Positions 45,840-58,745 of a DNA stretch of 64,000 bases are shown piece by piece (position 1 is the stretch's first letter; every line of letters begins with the position of its first letter). The notes below the pieces were generated by a model. The model had not been told where the DNA came from. It saw only the letters and a program-made list of their open reading frames with translations, and ran no database searches. The translations under genes and the position numbers were made by a program. The stretch spans positions 145,130,652 to 145,194,651 of the forward strand of contig NC_085139.1 of the NCBI RefSeq assembly GCF_024139115.2. Direction: 5' to 3'. The stretch is from Armigeres subalbatus (Eukaryota; Arthropoda; Insecta; Diptera; Culicidae).

Positions 45840-45993
45840 ATCCATTAATTACGTAACGCAAAAATCGACCATTTTCAATCCCCCCTCCCCCCTATTTCAC
45901 ACTTTTTGTATGAAACATTTGAGTTTTTTGTATGGGTTGTCACACTTCGGGGAACCCCCCCTCCCCCCTCTAAGCGTTACGTAATTTATGGAT
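45840..45993. mobile_element. ATTACGTAACGC inverted-repeat element, 154 bp
   Basis: ATCCATTAATTACGTAACGC at the left is matched inverted by GCGTTACGTAATTTATGGAT at the right. Inner CCCCCCTCCCCCC tracts occur on both sides of a central TTTTTGTATG repeat. No duplication is clear. Confidence 0.7.
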
Positions 45994-46080
45994 GTTCCCC
46001 AAGCGTATTTTTCCGATGAGGAGGCGATTATTAGACGCGATGTCGGGGCTACGTTTATTCCGTACATTAAGAAGGAAATT

Positions 46081-46300
46081 TTATGCAAAGTCATCACGGG
46101 AGACCCACGTGACCTTGTGAACCGGTTGATGAAGGAAGTGTGATCCCCCGATCACCATGTCGTTATTACCCCAGAATACTTCGGACAGCTCTTTGTGTAT
46201 GCTCATTTCTCCGAGATCATAGCGTCCCATAATGCGCTCATGGTTAGAGTTGTCCGATCCGATCATCGCCTGAAGTCGCCCATACAGTTCTTAATATCAC
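46081..46300 (-). pseudogene. RTE-like endonuclease remnant
   Basis: The minus strand reads IGSDNSNHERIMGR, NNDMVIGGS and KVTWVSRD, matching by recall the endonuclease segment of RTE-like LINEs that starts at the GDFNA-type block (here altered to GSDNS) and ends near the TWxSPDG motif. The fragment is short and interrupted. Confidence 0.55.
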
Positions 46301-46304
46301 CTTT

Positions 46305-49300
46305 CGGAATAATATCTGACGATCGTCTCGAAGAAGAGGCTTCTATTCATGGTTGGTTCTGGCGTATCAGCTAAATCACAAGTCGTGAAGATACTGCAGC
46401 AGAGCAAAATACTTGCGTTTTTTGTGGCAACTTCGTTGACGCCAGGATCTTTGCAAGAAATCCGTAAAGAATATGCCTACTATGCATGTGCCCGATGCGG
46501 ATTTGGAGATGAAACCACTTAAGTTTCACTTTTTCCAGGTCAACATGAAATGATTTTGACATTTGAAGTTCGTCAATAAATATTATTTTTCACCTAAAAG
46601 TCTAAATCAAAGTTTTTTTTATTTCTGATTTTTTTCCAAATACCGGTATTACCGGTAAATAGTCCACAGTTACCGAATACCGAAATGAAAAATGCGTGAA
46701 ATAAGCCAAAAGTGAGTAAAATGCAAAAGAAAAATCCAGGGAGTACCTACTTTACCTTTACTCCCGTATTAAATTTCAACCCACTATTAGGTTTCACCAA
46801 TTCAAATTTTATGTTATTTTCATATTATTGAACTTTTGTGACACCCAGTTACTTACAATTCCGCTTATGATTTATGCAAAATTGACAGATCATGAGAGCT
46901 TTTTCATGGATATTCCATAGGCTATTACAAACAAATTGTGTAAGCATCTTATACATTATTATAACAAGCTCAAGATTGGTTGGTTGGTTGGTATTGGTTT
47001 TGTTGGTTGTGCATAATGGTTTTGCAAACCAATAATATTATCTCACAACAACCACAATATGATGGCAGCATTATAAATTTATTCTGGGACAACTTAGACA
47101 GACGAATTTTCTTCCCTCCAGCAGTATGCTCATTTAACTAATTAAACATTGTTTTCGCCAACATTTATACTCTTTTTGACAGCTTGTACCTCACCATATC
47201 AACTTGCTTCACTAATAAATACAATACCGAAAGTTTGTCCTACCCCACTGCCATCTTCCCACTGCCGAAACCATGTCTTCATCACTCAGTTCCCAATTAA
47301 ACTCCTGTCTGGGCTGTGTACTCCTTTATAGTGTGTAATTGTCGATGGGCCATGGCTGTGAACGCTCTGGGATTTATCAACGTGTTGAACTATAAAAGTA
47401 GCGGGGATGAAGACTTTCGCAGTTTAGCCAAAAAGATGCCACTTGGCAGTGTGATTGAGTGAGTGAGCTAAGCCGTAACCGACTAATTACTCTCACTGGA
47501 ACAACTTTGCACTATACTAACAAGATTCTAACCGAATGCCTCTCCGACTCCGACACCGTTCCTTCGGTACATTGCCAGGCAACATTGTGTTCCGAGGAGA
47601 AGGAGCGCAGGCAAATGATTTTGCACAATTTTGCAACGACTACGACAGGGAAGTTCAAGCGGTTTCAGGTGTGGGAAGGATCACGGGGTGGAAAACAAGA
47701 GTTAAATAAATGTTCAAAGTTGTTTGGGGAATCGAGGAAGAAATGGTGTATAATTTCCCTCAGAACCTGGTGCAGCTTAGCAACTCCTTGCAGCATAATG
47801 GAGGCTGCTGGGTGGCGTAACGTGGTTTCTCTCTTCGTAATAAAGTTATGATTGGTTGCGCTCTAGGGAATGGCACCGTTCTGCAAAATTTATTTATGAG
47901 TAATAAAGTTGTAACGTGACAGTTTTCGCTTTGATAGTCGTTTGGATGGTTACCCCAAGCTCGTTTCATTAAAATCGACAAAACGATCAGTAACTAGATG
48001 AAATTATGCATCGTTTCCAGATCAATAATCAGGAATGGGTTCTATTAAGATCATGCTGTATGAGTTGCACGAGTTGAACTGAAATGTACATTATTGTACG
48101 ACTACTCTTTTGAAGTTGATTCTTCAATTCCCATTCTCGTGAGTTTTCTAAGATCTGATTTTATATTTCGGGTTTTCAATAGGAAGGATTGCATTCAGAT
48201 TAGTTTTTTTTAACGGGTTAAGTTTTTGGCGATTATGTAGCTCGTCAACAAAATGCCAAAATTCAAACCAACTAAAACACTCTGCATAGTTACTTGGTCA
48301 TCTTATTTTTTAAATGTCCACTTTATTGTTAACTTTACCTAATCGGTCATCATAACACAAAATTGAATCGTCCAATTTGAACGCTGTTTTAATTTATGAA
48401 TCCTGTACATTTTTTTCCGCCATCGTACGTAGCTGTTTTTCTTTATCTTAAGAAATTTATGGGAGGAAATGGGAAATTATTAATTTTGTTCCCGCCCCAA
48501 CGGTATGGCCTCTACGATGTTCGCCAATTGTACTACCCTTTTAATCAGTGAGTTTTTGTTAGATTTGAAAAAGGGAACTCCGGAATATAGAATGTGGCAT
48601 AGCAAGACAGATCTCTGTAGAATCTAGGATATAACAAATGCTGTCATTTATATTAGAAAAATAAATCTATCGATTATTCAAAGATTATTTATCAGTTCTA
48701 TGTCTGTTTTATTCAAACATTTGTGGTTCCCACAATGTCATTAATATGTGACGTGTTTCGAAATACAACACGAAATAATTAATTAATGATTTTTATTGAT
48801 GATACGAAGAATTATTCATTTCAGGAAAACTGAAAAAGTTCAAAAGTTTCAGGAAGACTTAAACATGTCTTTACATGTATTCATTTCCTCAATGAAAACA
48901 AATACTATTGCATATGTAAACAATGAACCATTTCCGCCTTTCGCTAATGGTTTGCATTACCGTAAGTGGGATTGGCATATTGCTTTTCACTGCATAAATA
49001 CCAATAATGCTTCATATAGGTTGGCCACCAAATGATATTCAGCTCTAACTTTGGGTCGTTGTTGGTTGTATTCCCCATTAGCCAGGAATTCCCATGCTCA
49101 TGAGTACCGTATAATCTGATTTTATGTTTATGACTCTCCCTTTATTGATCGCAGATTCCTGAATTCAATGGAAGCACAGTTTCTTTGTTTTCCCGCAAAG
49201 CATGACTGACGATAGGTAGAATGATGAATGGATTTGGAAAACGCCTTGATGGGATAAAAACCACACACCACTTTCGTCATTATCCTCCCAGCCACCCGAT

Positions 49301-50535
49301 TTCCATCGTACGGGTATTTGTGTGTTTGTGCGTTGAGTGCGAAAAAGCCGTTAACTCAGTCTCGATAAGAGAAAGTGCTACATCTCGCTTTAGTGCACAT
49401 TCCGTCGGGCTCGGACCATCAAAGAGAACCTTCATCTAACGACATCCATCCAGCAGCGTGATGTAAATAGGTAGGAAAAAGTGTGTAACACACTGTTGAT
49501 TTCGTACCACATCAAACCAGACAACTTTTCTTCTGCTTCACTCCAGTTGGCGGAGTAGAACTCCATTAAGACACTGTGGTATACGTGTATGCAATCAACC
49601 GTCGTCGTTAGAGGAAGCGAAGGAAGTTTTCCACTTACTTTTATTTTCGAACTACTTTCTTGATTCTTTCATAACATGGCAGCAGTTCAGCCTTCATATG
49701 GCAGACAGATTCTTTAATCAGACTATGTTTAATGATATTCATCTAATCGTTATCCATTTGTGTTTGATATTTGAGTGCGGACCCTTAACCTTTCAATTAT
49801 TTAAAGTTTTCACCTCCTTTATATTCTTGAAAATTGTCTTCTTGTTTACTTCCTGATCTCACGCAATAAATTACTTCAATTTAGGCATTGCTCATTTCTG
49901 CATAGATCAGCCATATTGGAGAGTGCTTAATGGAATTCTACCTAAACACTCACAAAAGCAAATGGACTGCCCAGTCGTCATTTCCCTTAATGAAAGCGCT
50001 AAAAGGATACAAGTGCGAAAACATAAAAACAGCTTCCCATAGTCCATGTGGCTTGCAGCGGCTCTTGGTCTAACAGCTGTCAACCAAACACTTGGTTCAT
50101 ACCCTTTCCCACATGAACGGGCGAAGCGCTTTGCTCTTCTGGTCTCCGCGCGCACCGACAGAGCCCCTCATTATTGTCTCATGGTCGCTTGCCACGTCTG
50201 GCTAGCCAGCCCGCTTCGTTTCTAGAGTGCAACGGTGTTTGAAGAGGTCTGATGGGCATGCAATATGCTAAATTTGTAATGTGTACTGTTTTGAAAATAC
50301 TAAGAGGTGAGTGTTACTTTAAGCACGTGTGGATATTAATCGTTAGGCATCTTAGCAGCTTTGTAGTTATATTATTTGATTGAAAAACAATAATTACTAC
50401 AAAGCTAGTGGAATTCATTCAATTGAATTCCAATCGTAATACAAATAATGTTTCCAAAATTCCAATTTTTCCATTCGAATTTGGACATAGATTTACTTTC
50501 TCATTTGTACACCCAACTAGTAGATGGCAGATTTA
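46305..50535. other. Long stretch without recognised genes or repeats
   Basis: Includes a TTGGTTGGT-rich patch near 46975 and a TATAAAAG with a possible initiator (TCGCAGTTT) near 47390-47423, upstream of a 130-codon plus frame at 47459 that lacks motifs. 49220-50220 is somewhat GC-richer but has no domain. I searched it for upstream Ig exons by eye and found none, which is not exhaustive. Confidence 0.35.
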
Positions 50536-50539
50536 AATA

Positions 50540-50720
50540 CAGTTCTGCATAAAACCTATTAGTATGAAATTTTGGCATATACAACTTTGGAAGATTTTAG
50601 TACATCCTTGTATTAAAATCTGACAATTTGGATTAGTTTAATACAGTATCTGCATAAAATCTTACATTTCTTGTATCAAAACCATGCAGAATTGTATATG
50701 CCAAGATTTTATTCAAAAAT
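50540..50720. repeat. Imperfect inverted repeat, TTTTGGCATATACAA
   Basis: AATTTTGGCATATACAACTT near 50570 is matched inverted by AATTGTATATGCCAAGATTT near 50693, with further imperfect matching inward. The same TTGGCATATACAATTCTGCA block occurs at 44405. Confidence 0.5.
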
Positions 50721-50984
50721 TATCCCAAATCGGATGCATAGTCAAAGTACTCACAGTCCACATTCCAAACCAACTCTTTTACATGTGTGTAGTACATATT
50801 CACGTTAGAGTGAGCGTGAGTGTTTAAATTGGCTGGCAGCTACACACATCCTTCATCAGCAAATGCACTGATCAAGTAGAGGTTGTGTGTGCTATTTGCC
50901 AGTCGGTCGTCAAGCGCATTGCGTAATACGTAGGCAAGAGCACGCAACTCAAGTTCAGTTCAATCAAAGTTGATTGCCTATTAT

Positions 50985-51350
50985 TTATTTGAGCTTTATG
51001 GACTTGCATGGACATGATGGGATACTTTCACTTTGGTATCCAGATAAATGGGGATAACCTAAAACATTTTGGAGAACATCCGTTTTAGATTTATTTGAAT
51101 TAAAAAGCATTCGAAAGGTCTCTGGGTGGACCAAATGACATACACTCCAGGGAAATTTGGAGAACCTAGAACATTTTCATTGAACTGATAAAAATTAGAA
51201 ACAATTGCCTAGACATGTTGAGTTGCTCTCGGTTTGTTACCAGGCATAGTTGAGCTGAAGACTCATTGATCTGAGTTTCAGAACATTTTTGCTATGGACA
51301 AATTTAAATATGATTCATTAGCATGGGTTCAATAGACAATAGTAAAGCTA
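50985..51350. repeat. Diverged relative of the ~150-bp tandem unit
   Basis: GGACTTGCATGGACATGATGG and CTCCAGGGAAATTTGGAGAA followed by CCTAGAACATTTTC (each part-quoted) correspond to blocks of the 3500-4611 array in the same order, in about two units. Confidence 0.5.
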
Positions 51351-51779
51351 TGAAATGTATATTTTATGACATTTGTCACATTGAAGTACGCCATGTTTAT
51401 AAAAAAAAAATCTAAATTTTGAATGACAGCATCTGTACTCCTATCGATCTCGCCGAACATAACGGTGTAGTTTGTTAGCTAGCTAAATGGAAATTTCTTA
51501 AATGTAGTATAATGCATCACGTTAACAAAAACACGTACTTAAAAAAAATCTTATCTTTTGCCAGAATACGTATTTTTGGATGAGGATTCAAAATATATAA
51601 AAATCTCATTTTGGTCAAAAATGTTACATAATTGCGCTCTCTTTCGCTAATATCTAGTTTTGCATTTGTTGCAAAATTTTTACCTCAGTACGCTAAACAA
51701 AGCTAAAAAATCCGATGCAAGTAAACAAAGAGAGCCTCTCTTTTGGACATTCGACGTTTTAAAAAATCTGGCGAGAAAT

Positions 51780-52074
51780 CTTCTTCTTCTTCTTCTTATT
51801 GGCATTACATCCCCACACTGGGACAGAGCCGCCTCGCAGCTTAGTGTTCACTTAGCACTTCCACAGTTATTAACTGCGAGGTTTCTAAGCCAGGTTACCA
51901 TTTTTGCATTCGTATATCATGAGGCTAACACGATGATACTTTTATGCCCAGGGAAGTCGAGAAAATTTCCAATCCGAAAATTGCCTAGACCGGGACCGGG
52001 AATCGAACCCAGCCACCCACAGCATGGTCTTGCTTTGTAGCCGCGCGTCTTATCGCACGGCTAAGGAGGGCCCC
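51780..52074 (-). mobile_element. tRNA-derived SINE, full length, minus
   Basis: Complete first-family SINE in reverse, with perfect 10-bp duplications GGCGAGAAAT at 51770-51779 and 52075-52084. It is the best preserved copy in the window. Confidence 0.9.
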
Positions 52075-52089
52075 GGCGAGAAATAGTAT

Positions 52090-53440
52090 CGGAATTTTGG
52101 CGACATCCCCCGTAACGCTGGGTAAAGACCTTCGCGTGGTGTGTTGCGGTGTGAGATCTACTACGGTCCTCTTGTCTGCCACAGGCAAATCCGGATCCAA
52201 CGAATACCTTCCCAATATCCAACTCCGTGGTACCTATAAGGGTGTCGCTGAATCGGGGGCTTCTCATTGAGTAAGTACTACATCAACATTTCCTTTCCCT
52301 GTCAAGTTACGGTGAAGATGGGCAATGCCCATTGGGCATAGCCAGGAATAGTATATCCTCATGTTTTTGAGAATTTTTTTCTAGATTGAATTCAAGGATC
52401 ACACCCACCTTAATTTTTGATAGAAGTCTGCATGGAAATTTCAAAAGAAAAACATGAGTTTCACTAGTGTCCAATCTACGAAATACTCCATAAATGTGGC
52501 GTATTAGCATCTCAAACACTCAAACATATTTTTTTCAAATTTAGTCATTCAGTGTTATTTAAAAAAAATTGAAAAATGTAATTCATATTACAGTCTTCTT
52601 GAAATACTTATACCATATTACTACGAAAAAAGCAACATTTCAATTAAACTTTTAAGCTTAAAATATCATAAATAATAATGAAAACATTATCTCAACTTGC
52701 ACACAATTCAAAAATCCTCGCCTAACAACTTACAACAATAAAACGATAATTACAATTACATTCACATCAAATTTCATTCACATACTAAATTAATTATGTT
52801 ATATGAGTTCTATGCTCCATACTGCCGATCGATGCTCAAACTTTTAGTATTTCAGTCCAGCAGGCCAAGTTATCGGTTCTATCTTCGAATCCAGCACAAC
52901 TTTGAATGAAAGGTAATCTAATTCATCTCTCGTTCGTCCCTTTGGTATTAGAATCCTTATCCGAACCGTTCTCTGATAATTTACATTGAAGCTGCTGAAC
53001 ACCTTTTTCAGTAGCACGACAGTCGATGTTTGTAACAAATAAACAAAACGTATTGTTACAGTGAGTGCAATCATGTGTATTCGCGCTAGCGTTCGAGTCG
53101 GCATTACAGCTACTGACTTTCGTACCATTCAACAAATGAGTGCTAGTGTATGATGGAACAGGGGTCAGGGTTTGCAGAAATCGCTCTCAATAGATAACGA
53201 ACAACGATAGAAGAGAGGCAAAAACTGCTCCGAATCATAACAAGCCATGATAACAAATTTTTCAAACTTGTATACAAGTGCGAAAAAACAGAATCGGATA
53301 GGCAGCCCCCCCAGAAAAATTGTGATTCTCGCTTTGTTATTGCTCCTTTCGTGTTAGTTACTGTAGGTACAGCTGTGTAGAACAAATTGAAATGCACCAT
53401 CAGAGCCAGTGCTCCTCAGATTTGGCGCTTCCTAAAAGAA
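52090..53440. other. Unassigned
   Basis: 52085-52270 has overlapping minus frames of ~70 codons flanking the SINE insertion and may be an old coding relic. The remainder is AT-rich without a recognised feature. Confidence 0.3.
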
Positions 53441-53575
53441 ATTTATCATGGGGTATAGCCTCCCGAATCAGTTCTCTATCATGACAGCTTGCGAAAAAAG
53501 TTTCTCGCGGTATGCTACATATCGAATATGTATACAGAGATGATAAGTGAGAGACTTGTTCTTTCTCTTTAGGGT

Positions 53576-53815
53576 TCAATCCCTGACAGGGGTTGAATGT
53601 AGGTTCTCGTTCTCGTAAAAAAAGTTTCGATGTGGGATGATAGTGACAAGCGCATAAACAATTTCTTCTACCTTCGATTTCAAATCTGCAATATCCGATT
53701 CGACAGTATCGGTTTTAATAGACGGATCTTCATCGTCAGCGGTCACTGCTTCAGCATCAGCATCACGGTTGGTAGCATAATCAGCTAAGCAACCGTGACA
53801 CATCCACTTAGGCAT
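53576..53815 (-). CDS. Possible LINE ORF1 fragment with PHD-like end
   Basis: An 80-codon frame starts MPKWMCHGCL, like the last Cys pair of a PHD finger, then an acidic helical stretch (DTVESDIADLKSKVEEIVYAL) that could be a coiled coil. ORF1 proteins of some CR1/L2-type LINEs combine these. The upstream Cys/His ligands are not present in frame. A host gene fragment is also possible. Confidence 0.3.
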   Translation of the reverse strand: MPKWMCHGCLADYATNRDADAEAVTADDEDPSIKTDTVESDIADLKSKVEEIVYALVTIIPHRNFFYENENLHSTPVRD

Positions 53816-53853
53816 TTATCGCACTCTATTTTGATCCGACAATTAAAACACTA

Positions 53854-54047
53854 GGGACACGGCAGGTATTTCCGTCCATCGTCATAGGGGCTAAAACCAT
53901 CGAAAGAAACGTCCTTTAGCTAGAACTCCACTATAGCAGAACGTATCTCCTGAGCTTACGATTTGATACGGATGAGTTTGTCAAAAAGTTTCTCTTTTAT
54001 TAGTTTCCGAGACTATGACGAAAAGACGAAAATACCTGCCTGAACCC
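53854..54047. mobile_element. 195-bp class TA-flanked MITE, copy 2
   Basis: The reverse complement matches 41937-42131 nearly throughout; 194 bp, ends GGGACACGGCAGG and CCTGCCTGAACCC, TA on both sides (53852-53853, 54048-54049). Confidence 0.8.
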
Positions 54048-54403
54048 TATATTGCAAGTGTTATTGCTTCTATTCTGTTATTTTCTGTCGTTGTTGTACA
54101 GAATTTGCTCCACAATTTGTACGACAACACTATTTTAGAATGATAATACTCAGAGAAATACGGCTATAAATTATTAGCACGCGGGAAACATTTCGTTCGG
54201 CTTTAACACATACAAGAAACAATATAAGACAAACAGAGGAGATGCTGCCATCTTTGAATTTTCATATGCCACCGGGCGTGCATGTTTTAACTCATCGCGA
54301 GACAGCGTGTTATACTATGTTCGCACTAGGGCCTTGTAACATGTTATTCGGCTATCTTGATGAGCTTTCTTTTGTCGATAATTTGAATTACATATTATTC
54401 AGG

Positions 54404-54472
54404 CTATACTGCCGCTAACCGCATGGATTCCCATATACAGATGTGCAAGACTTGCAGTTAGCGGCAGTATAG
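54404..54472. repeat. Short palindromic element, second copy
   Basis: CTATACTGCCGCTAACCGCA is matched inverted by TGCAGTTAGCGGCAGTATAG, with CCATATACAGATGTGC at the centre. Same family as 2884-2956, with more central divergence. Confidence 0.7.
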
Positions 54473-54779
54473 TGCGAGCATAGTATTAGTGTTATTTCCC
54501 ATCCCATAGATCGCATCGCTTACCGAAGTGAATACAGATAAATTATCCTTTGCAACTGAAATATCCTATCCCAAGACAATCGTGGAGATGCAGAGGTATA
54601 CTCGGTTTTTAGTAGCAACGAGAGTCGGACTAAAAACCCTTCCCTTACTGTATGACTGTAAGGACGTGGCCGGCGGCGTTATTGACTTTAAATATTTGAG
54701 CTCCCGAAACGTTTACATTGAGAATGTACAATTTCAGTCGCAAATTCAGTCAATCAACTACAAATTCTGAGATCATAAT

Positions 54780-55630
54780 GCTCATGCTCAATGAAACAGT
54801 TTTCGATGGAATTCTTAAATAATTTGAATGCTTTCTGATAGAATTCCCGAAGGAATCACTAAGGGGATTTTTTGAAGTAATTCCAAACGTTTTTTCCAAA
54901 GGATTTCCTAAATGGATAAATTTCTGAAAGTCTGGAGAAGTTGCTGAAGAAATTTTTCCAAGGAATTTTGAAACGAATTTTCGAAAGAAATTCCGCCACA
55001 TACCCCTACAAAGGTTTGAGCTAGACGATTTATTTTTAAGATAATTAATAAAGATCAATTTCAATTAGGTTTAGCAAACAATAAACGATTCGATCATTTC
55101 CACTGATATAAATAACAGATATAAATAACATTAATTTCGAAGGATTTTTTCTATTCATTTCCGATGTACTTTCCGAAGGGTTTATCGACGAAATCTAATT
55201 TATGAAGGAATTCTAATAGGATTGTTCAAGGGAGTTTTGGATAAATTTTTAAAAAATCTCGCTTTACTTTTCAAAAGGACCGAAGTATCATTTTTTATGG
55301 ATTAATTTGAATATTACAATCGACAGATCAATATGAAACCATTTGATTGGAGTTCTAAAACGAATTAATGAAAAAATGTTACTTAGGTCCTTTTGGAAAG
55401 TTAAGCGAGAATTGTTTCATGAATTTTTTTAGAAATTTCTTCAGAAATTCGTTCGGAAATTCCTACGGATTTTTATTTGAAGTTTCGTCCAACAGTTTTG
55501 AAAGGAATTGCTGGAGGAAGTTCCGAAATAGAATTTCTAAATCCCTATTTGAATTTCCAGGGGATTTCCAAAAAAAAACTCAAATTCCTGGATGAATGTC
55601 CAAAAGAATTCTTGGACGGTTTTCATAAAA
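54780..55630. repeat. GAATTCC/TTCCGAA-rich degenerate repeat
   Basis: Loose repeats of GGAATTC, AATTCC and TTTCCAAAGGATTT-type motifs over 850 bp, giving chance open frames on both strands. Similar in style to 3290-3515. Confidence 0.4.
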
Positions 55631-56780
55631 ATACAGTGTTGACCCGATTTTGTCTACCACCGATTTTATCACGTTTTCGACCCGATTTTACCACGTTTTC
55701 GACCCGATTTTTCCACCTCAAAAAAAAAATTGTCATTCTTTTTATTTCCGTAAATAATACCACAAACAACATTGATTTTCATTAAATAACTTTCACTACC
55801 TGCAGTTTATTATGAACGACTTCTGAGTACCGGGTAAGCATATGCGGTATTTCGAAAAATTTCGTTTCAGGTGGTTCGAAACGAAATTCCGCGGAATTTG
55901 AGCATGGCGAAATTTGATTTCTTGATTTCGTTTCGTTTCGTAAAAATACAAATATTTCGCTAGAAAAAACTAGCTTTTAACGAAATTTAACGGAATTCCG
56001 CGGAATTTCGAAACAAATTTAGACTAAAACCATACTGCCTCGTACGGTCGTGATTTATCGAAAATTTTGGCTGCGCCGCTGAACAAAATCATAAAGGTGT
56101 TTTCAAATCCTAATGTTATACAAATTTTTCTAATAACGCTTTCTACATAAGCCCATTCTGAGTCGACAAATACGTATTTAGTTCTTCTATAAAACGTCTT
56201 CAGTGTTATGTTATTTTTTTTTAACTTTATTAAAGTGATTTTTCTCATAATTAGAGTTCATCACTGCAGTGTTTTGTTAGAAATGCTTACTATTCTATCC
56301 TATTTTTTCAAAGTGATCCGACTCAATATTTAAGACGTCAGGCTCAGAGTGTAAATGTAATCATATACGACAGCAAAATAAAATATCAATGTTGAATAAG
56401 AGTTTTTCCATGAAAAATCTCAGGCTCAGTTTAATTGATTTTTCATATTTCCTTATATATTTCCTCATATATTTTATGGAAGAAATATTTATTTTGTAGA
56501 AAATTTTGTAATTGATTATTACTAATATTGATTTATTTACAACAATTTGATATCTTCATGGAAAATTCTTCTTTCATAATTGCCATTTTCGCTTTTAAAA
56601 GTGCTAATCTGTTTTTTGTGGAAATTTTGCATTCCTGGAAATTTTATATTTATTTACTGCTCATACCCTGATTTCTTTATTGGCAATTTCCTATTTTTTT
56701 ATGGAAAATCTCTAATTAATTAGGGGGAGTTTTTATTTTAGTCAATCATATACAGAAGCCGTTCGATAGCTACAACAAGA

Positions 56781-57451
56781 CTGGCCCAGGAAACAAAAAG
56801 TTGTCGAATTCCATCAGGATTGTGTCTTTTGGTGAGAAAATCAATCTCTCAAAATTTCAGCCCAATCGGTTGTTGCATAAGCTGGCGCAATTGATTTGAA
56901 GTTTGTATGGAGATTACAGCCAAAATATATAGGAAAATACACCACCGTCACTCATTCGATCTGGAAATAGGTTCTGATTGCTCGATTAAGCTCAGATTTG
57001 CAAAAAGGCAGTTGGTATCTCACAGAACAATTTCACAGAACATTGTACGATGATCAAATGAACTTTTATATAGTTTTCGGCTGATTCAAGTCGATCATTA
57101 AATCCAAAAATACACAATCCAGCCCCTAATACATCAGCCGGAGGCTGAGGCAAAATTCAATTAATTGTCGTACAATGTTCTGTGAAATTGTTCTGTAACA
57201 TACCAACTGCCATTTTTGCTATTCTGAGCTTAATCCAGCAATCAGAACCAATTTCCAGATTGAATGAGTGACAGAGGTGTATTTTCTTATATATTTTGGC
57301 TGAAATCTCCATACAAACTTCAAATCAATTGCGCCAGCTTATGCAACAAGCGATTGAGCTGAAATTTTGAGAAATTGATTTTCTCACCAAAAGACAAAAT
57401 CCTGGGGGGTACCCCGTGGAATTCGACAACATATTTTCTCCCCTGGGCCAG
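56781..57451. mobile_element. Large inverted repeat with ~275-bp arms
   Basis: Arms 56781-57050 and 57168-57451, outer end CTGGCCCAGG and inner end ACATTGTACGA, around a 117-base centre. The arms are well but not perfectly matched. It lies inside the 3.1-kb insertion. No coding sequence; probably a foldback-type MITE. Confidence 0.75.
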
Positions 57452-57479
57452 TCTACTACAACATGTTAACTTTTCAGCT

Positions 57480-58745
57480 AGCGAATGCCGTTCGACGTAT
57501 TTTAGACATCAAACGGTTGTCAATCGACGTCAGATGAAATAAAAGTGCATCTGATTGTGCAGCGCAATGCGGCTGTCATTGAATTTGACATAGTTTTGAA
57601 GTTTAGCGGTCCGATAACTGCAAAACTGTTACAACTATCGATTCGCAGTTAAAAATCATTGCACTTGAATGACTTGCAGTTATCGAACGTCTGCTGTATG
57701 AATCAGATCAGTACATACAACATTGTCAAAGAAGCAAAACCGTGGCGTGGATTCTTAGGGCCCTTGTGACGTATTTTTGAACGCCTCTTTCTTATTAAAG
57801 GCTGACTTCTTCACCTCTTAGGCCTCAAACCAGATTTATGCGCATAACCAGGTGTTAAGAGCCACCGCTAAGAAATACATTATTATTAAACGAAGCGCAT
57901 TGATTTTGCGTTGGATTGATTTGAAACACAGTTTTCGTCTTCGAGTTTTCAAAATAACTTCGTTCACAATAAATATTTAGTTGCTTACCAAGGTGGCTTC
58001 ACATGAATTACTTTTTCAAAAAAATAACGATTCCTTTCCCGTGGCGCTCACGGAGATGCAGAGCATTCCTCAGTCTCTTATAGTGATGAGTGTCAAACCC
58101 ATTTTCCTCTCCTAATCCTAAATTGACTGTAAGGGCGTGACCGGCTCATATTGTCCATATCAGCTGTTTCTTACACTCAATTGAAGTTGGTTGAGGAAAA
58201 AAATTTGACAAAAATGTTTGCATGCCTCATATGCACAAACACATAAACATGGAAAAACAGACAATTGCTTGGTTCGTCCAGTTAATTGTATAAAAGACTA
58301 TGGGCTCCGAGCCTCCTATGGAAAGGATGAATTTAGAAGGAAACGATATCCTTTTGTTACAAGTTCTGGTAGGAGACAGGAAAAATTATTTATAAAAACA
58401 ATATCTATGCATTCATTTTCTGGTTTTGAGTTAGCTCAATACCATAAACCACGTTGATAAGTCGATATGAAGTATACTTCAGCTTAATCACATAATTTTA
58501 AGTGAAATAAGGTTTTTAACAGAATTTGAATCAGAATACTAAAAAAATCCCACAATTTCTATATCAGATTCGGAAGCACACACTGCACGATGTATTTCTT
58601 TGAAAGTGGCACAAATGCAGGGGTATTGCCTTATTGCCAATAACGGGAGTGCGGCGATTTACCACAGACTGCTTCTTCTGTTACTATAACCCTATTGGTC
58701 GCAAAGCAGTTATTTGACTTTGAAAACATGAAATCAGAATTAATG
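57480..58745. other. Interior of the 3.1-kb insertion, unassigned
   Basis: No domain, repeat or RNA recognised; frames are short. Confidence 0.35.

Noticed and set aside
55368..55785. Frames rich in Phe/Asn/Ser
   Set aside because: Translations of the GAATTCC-like repeat running into the CAGTG element.
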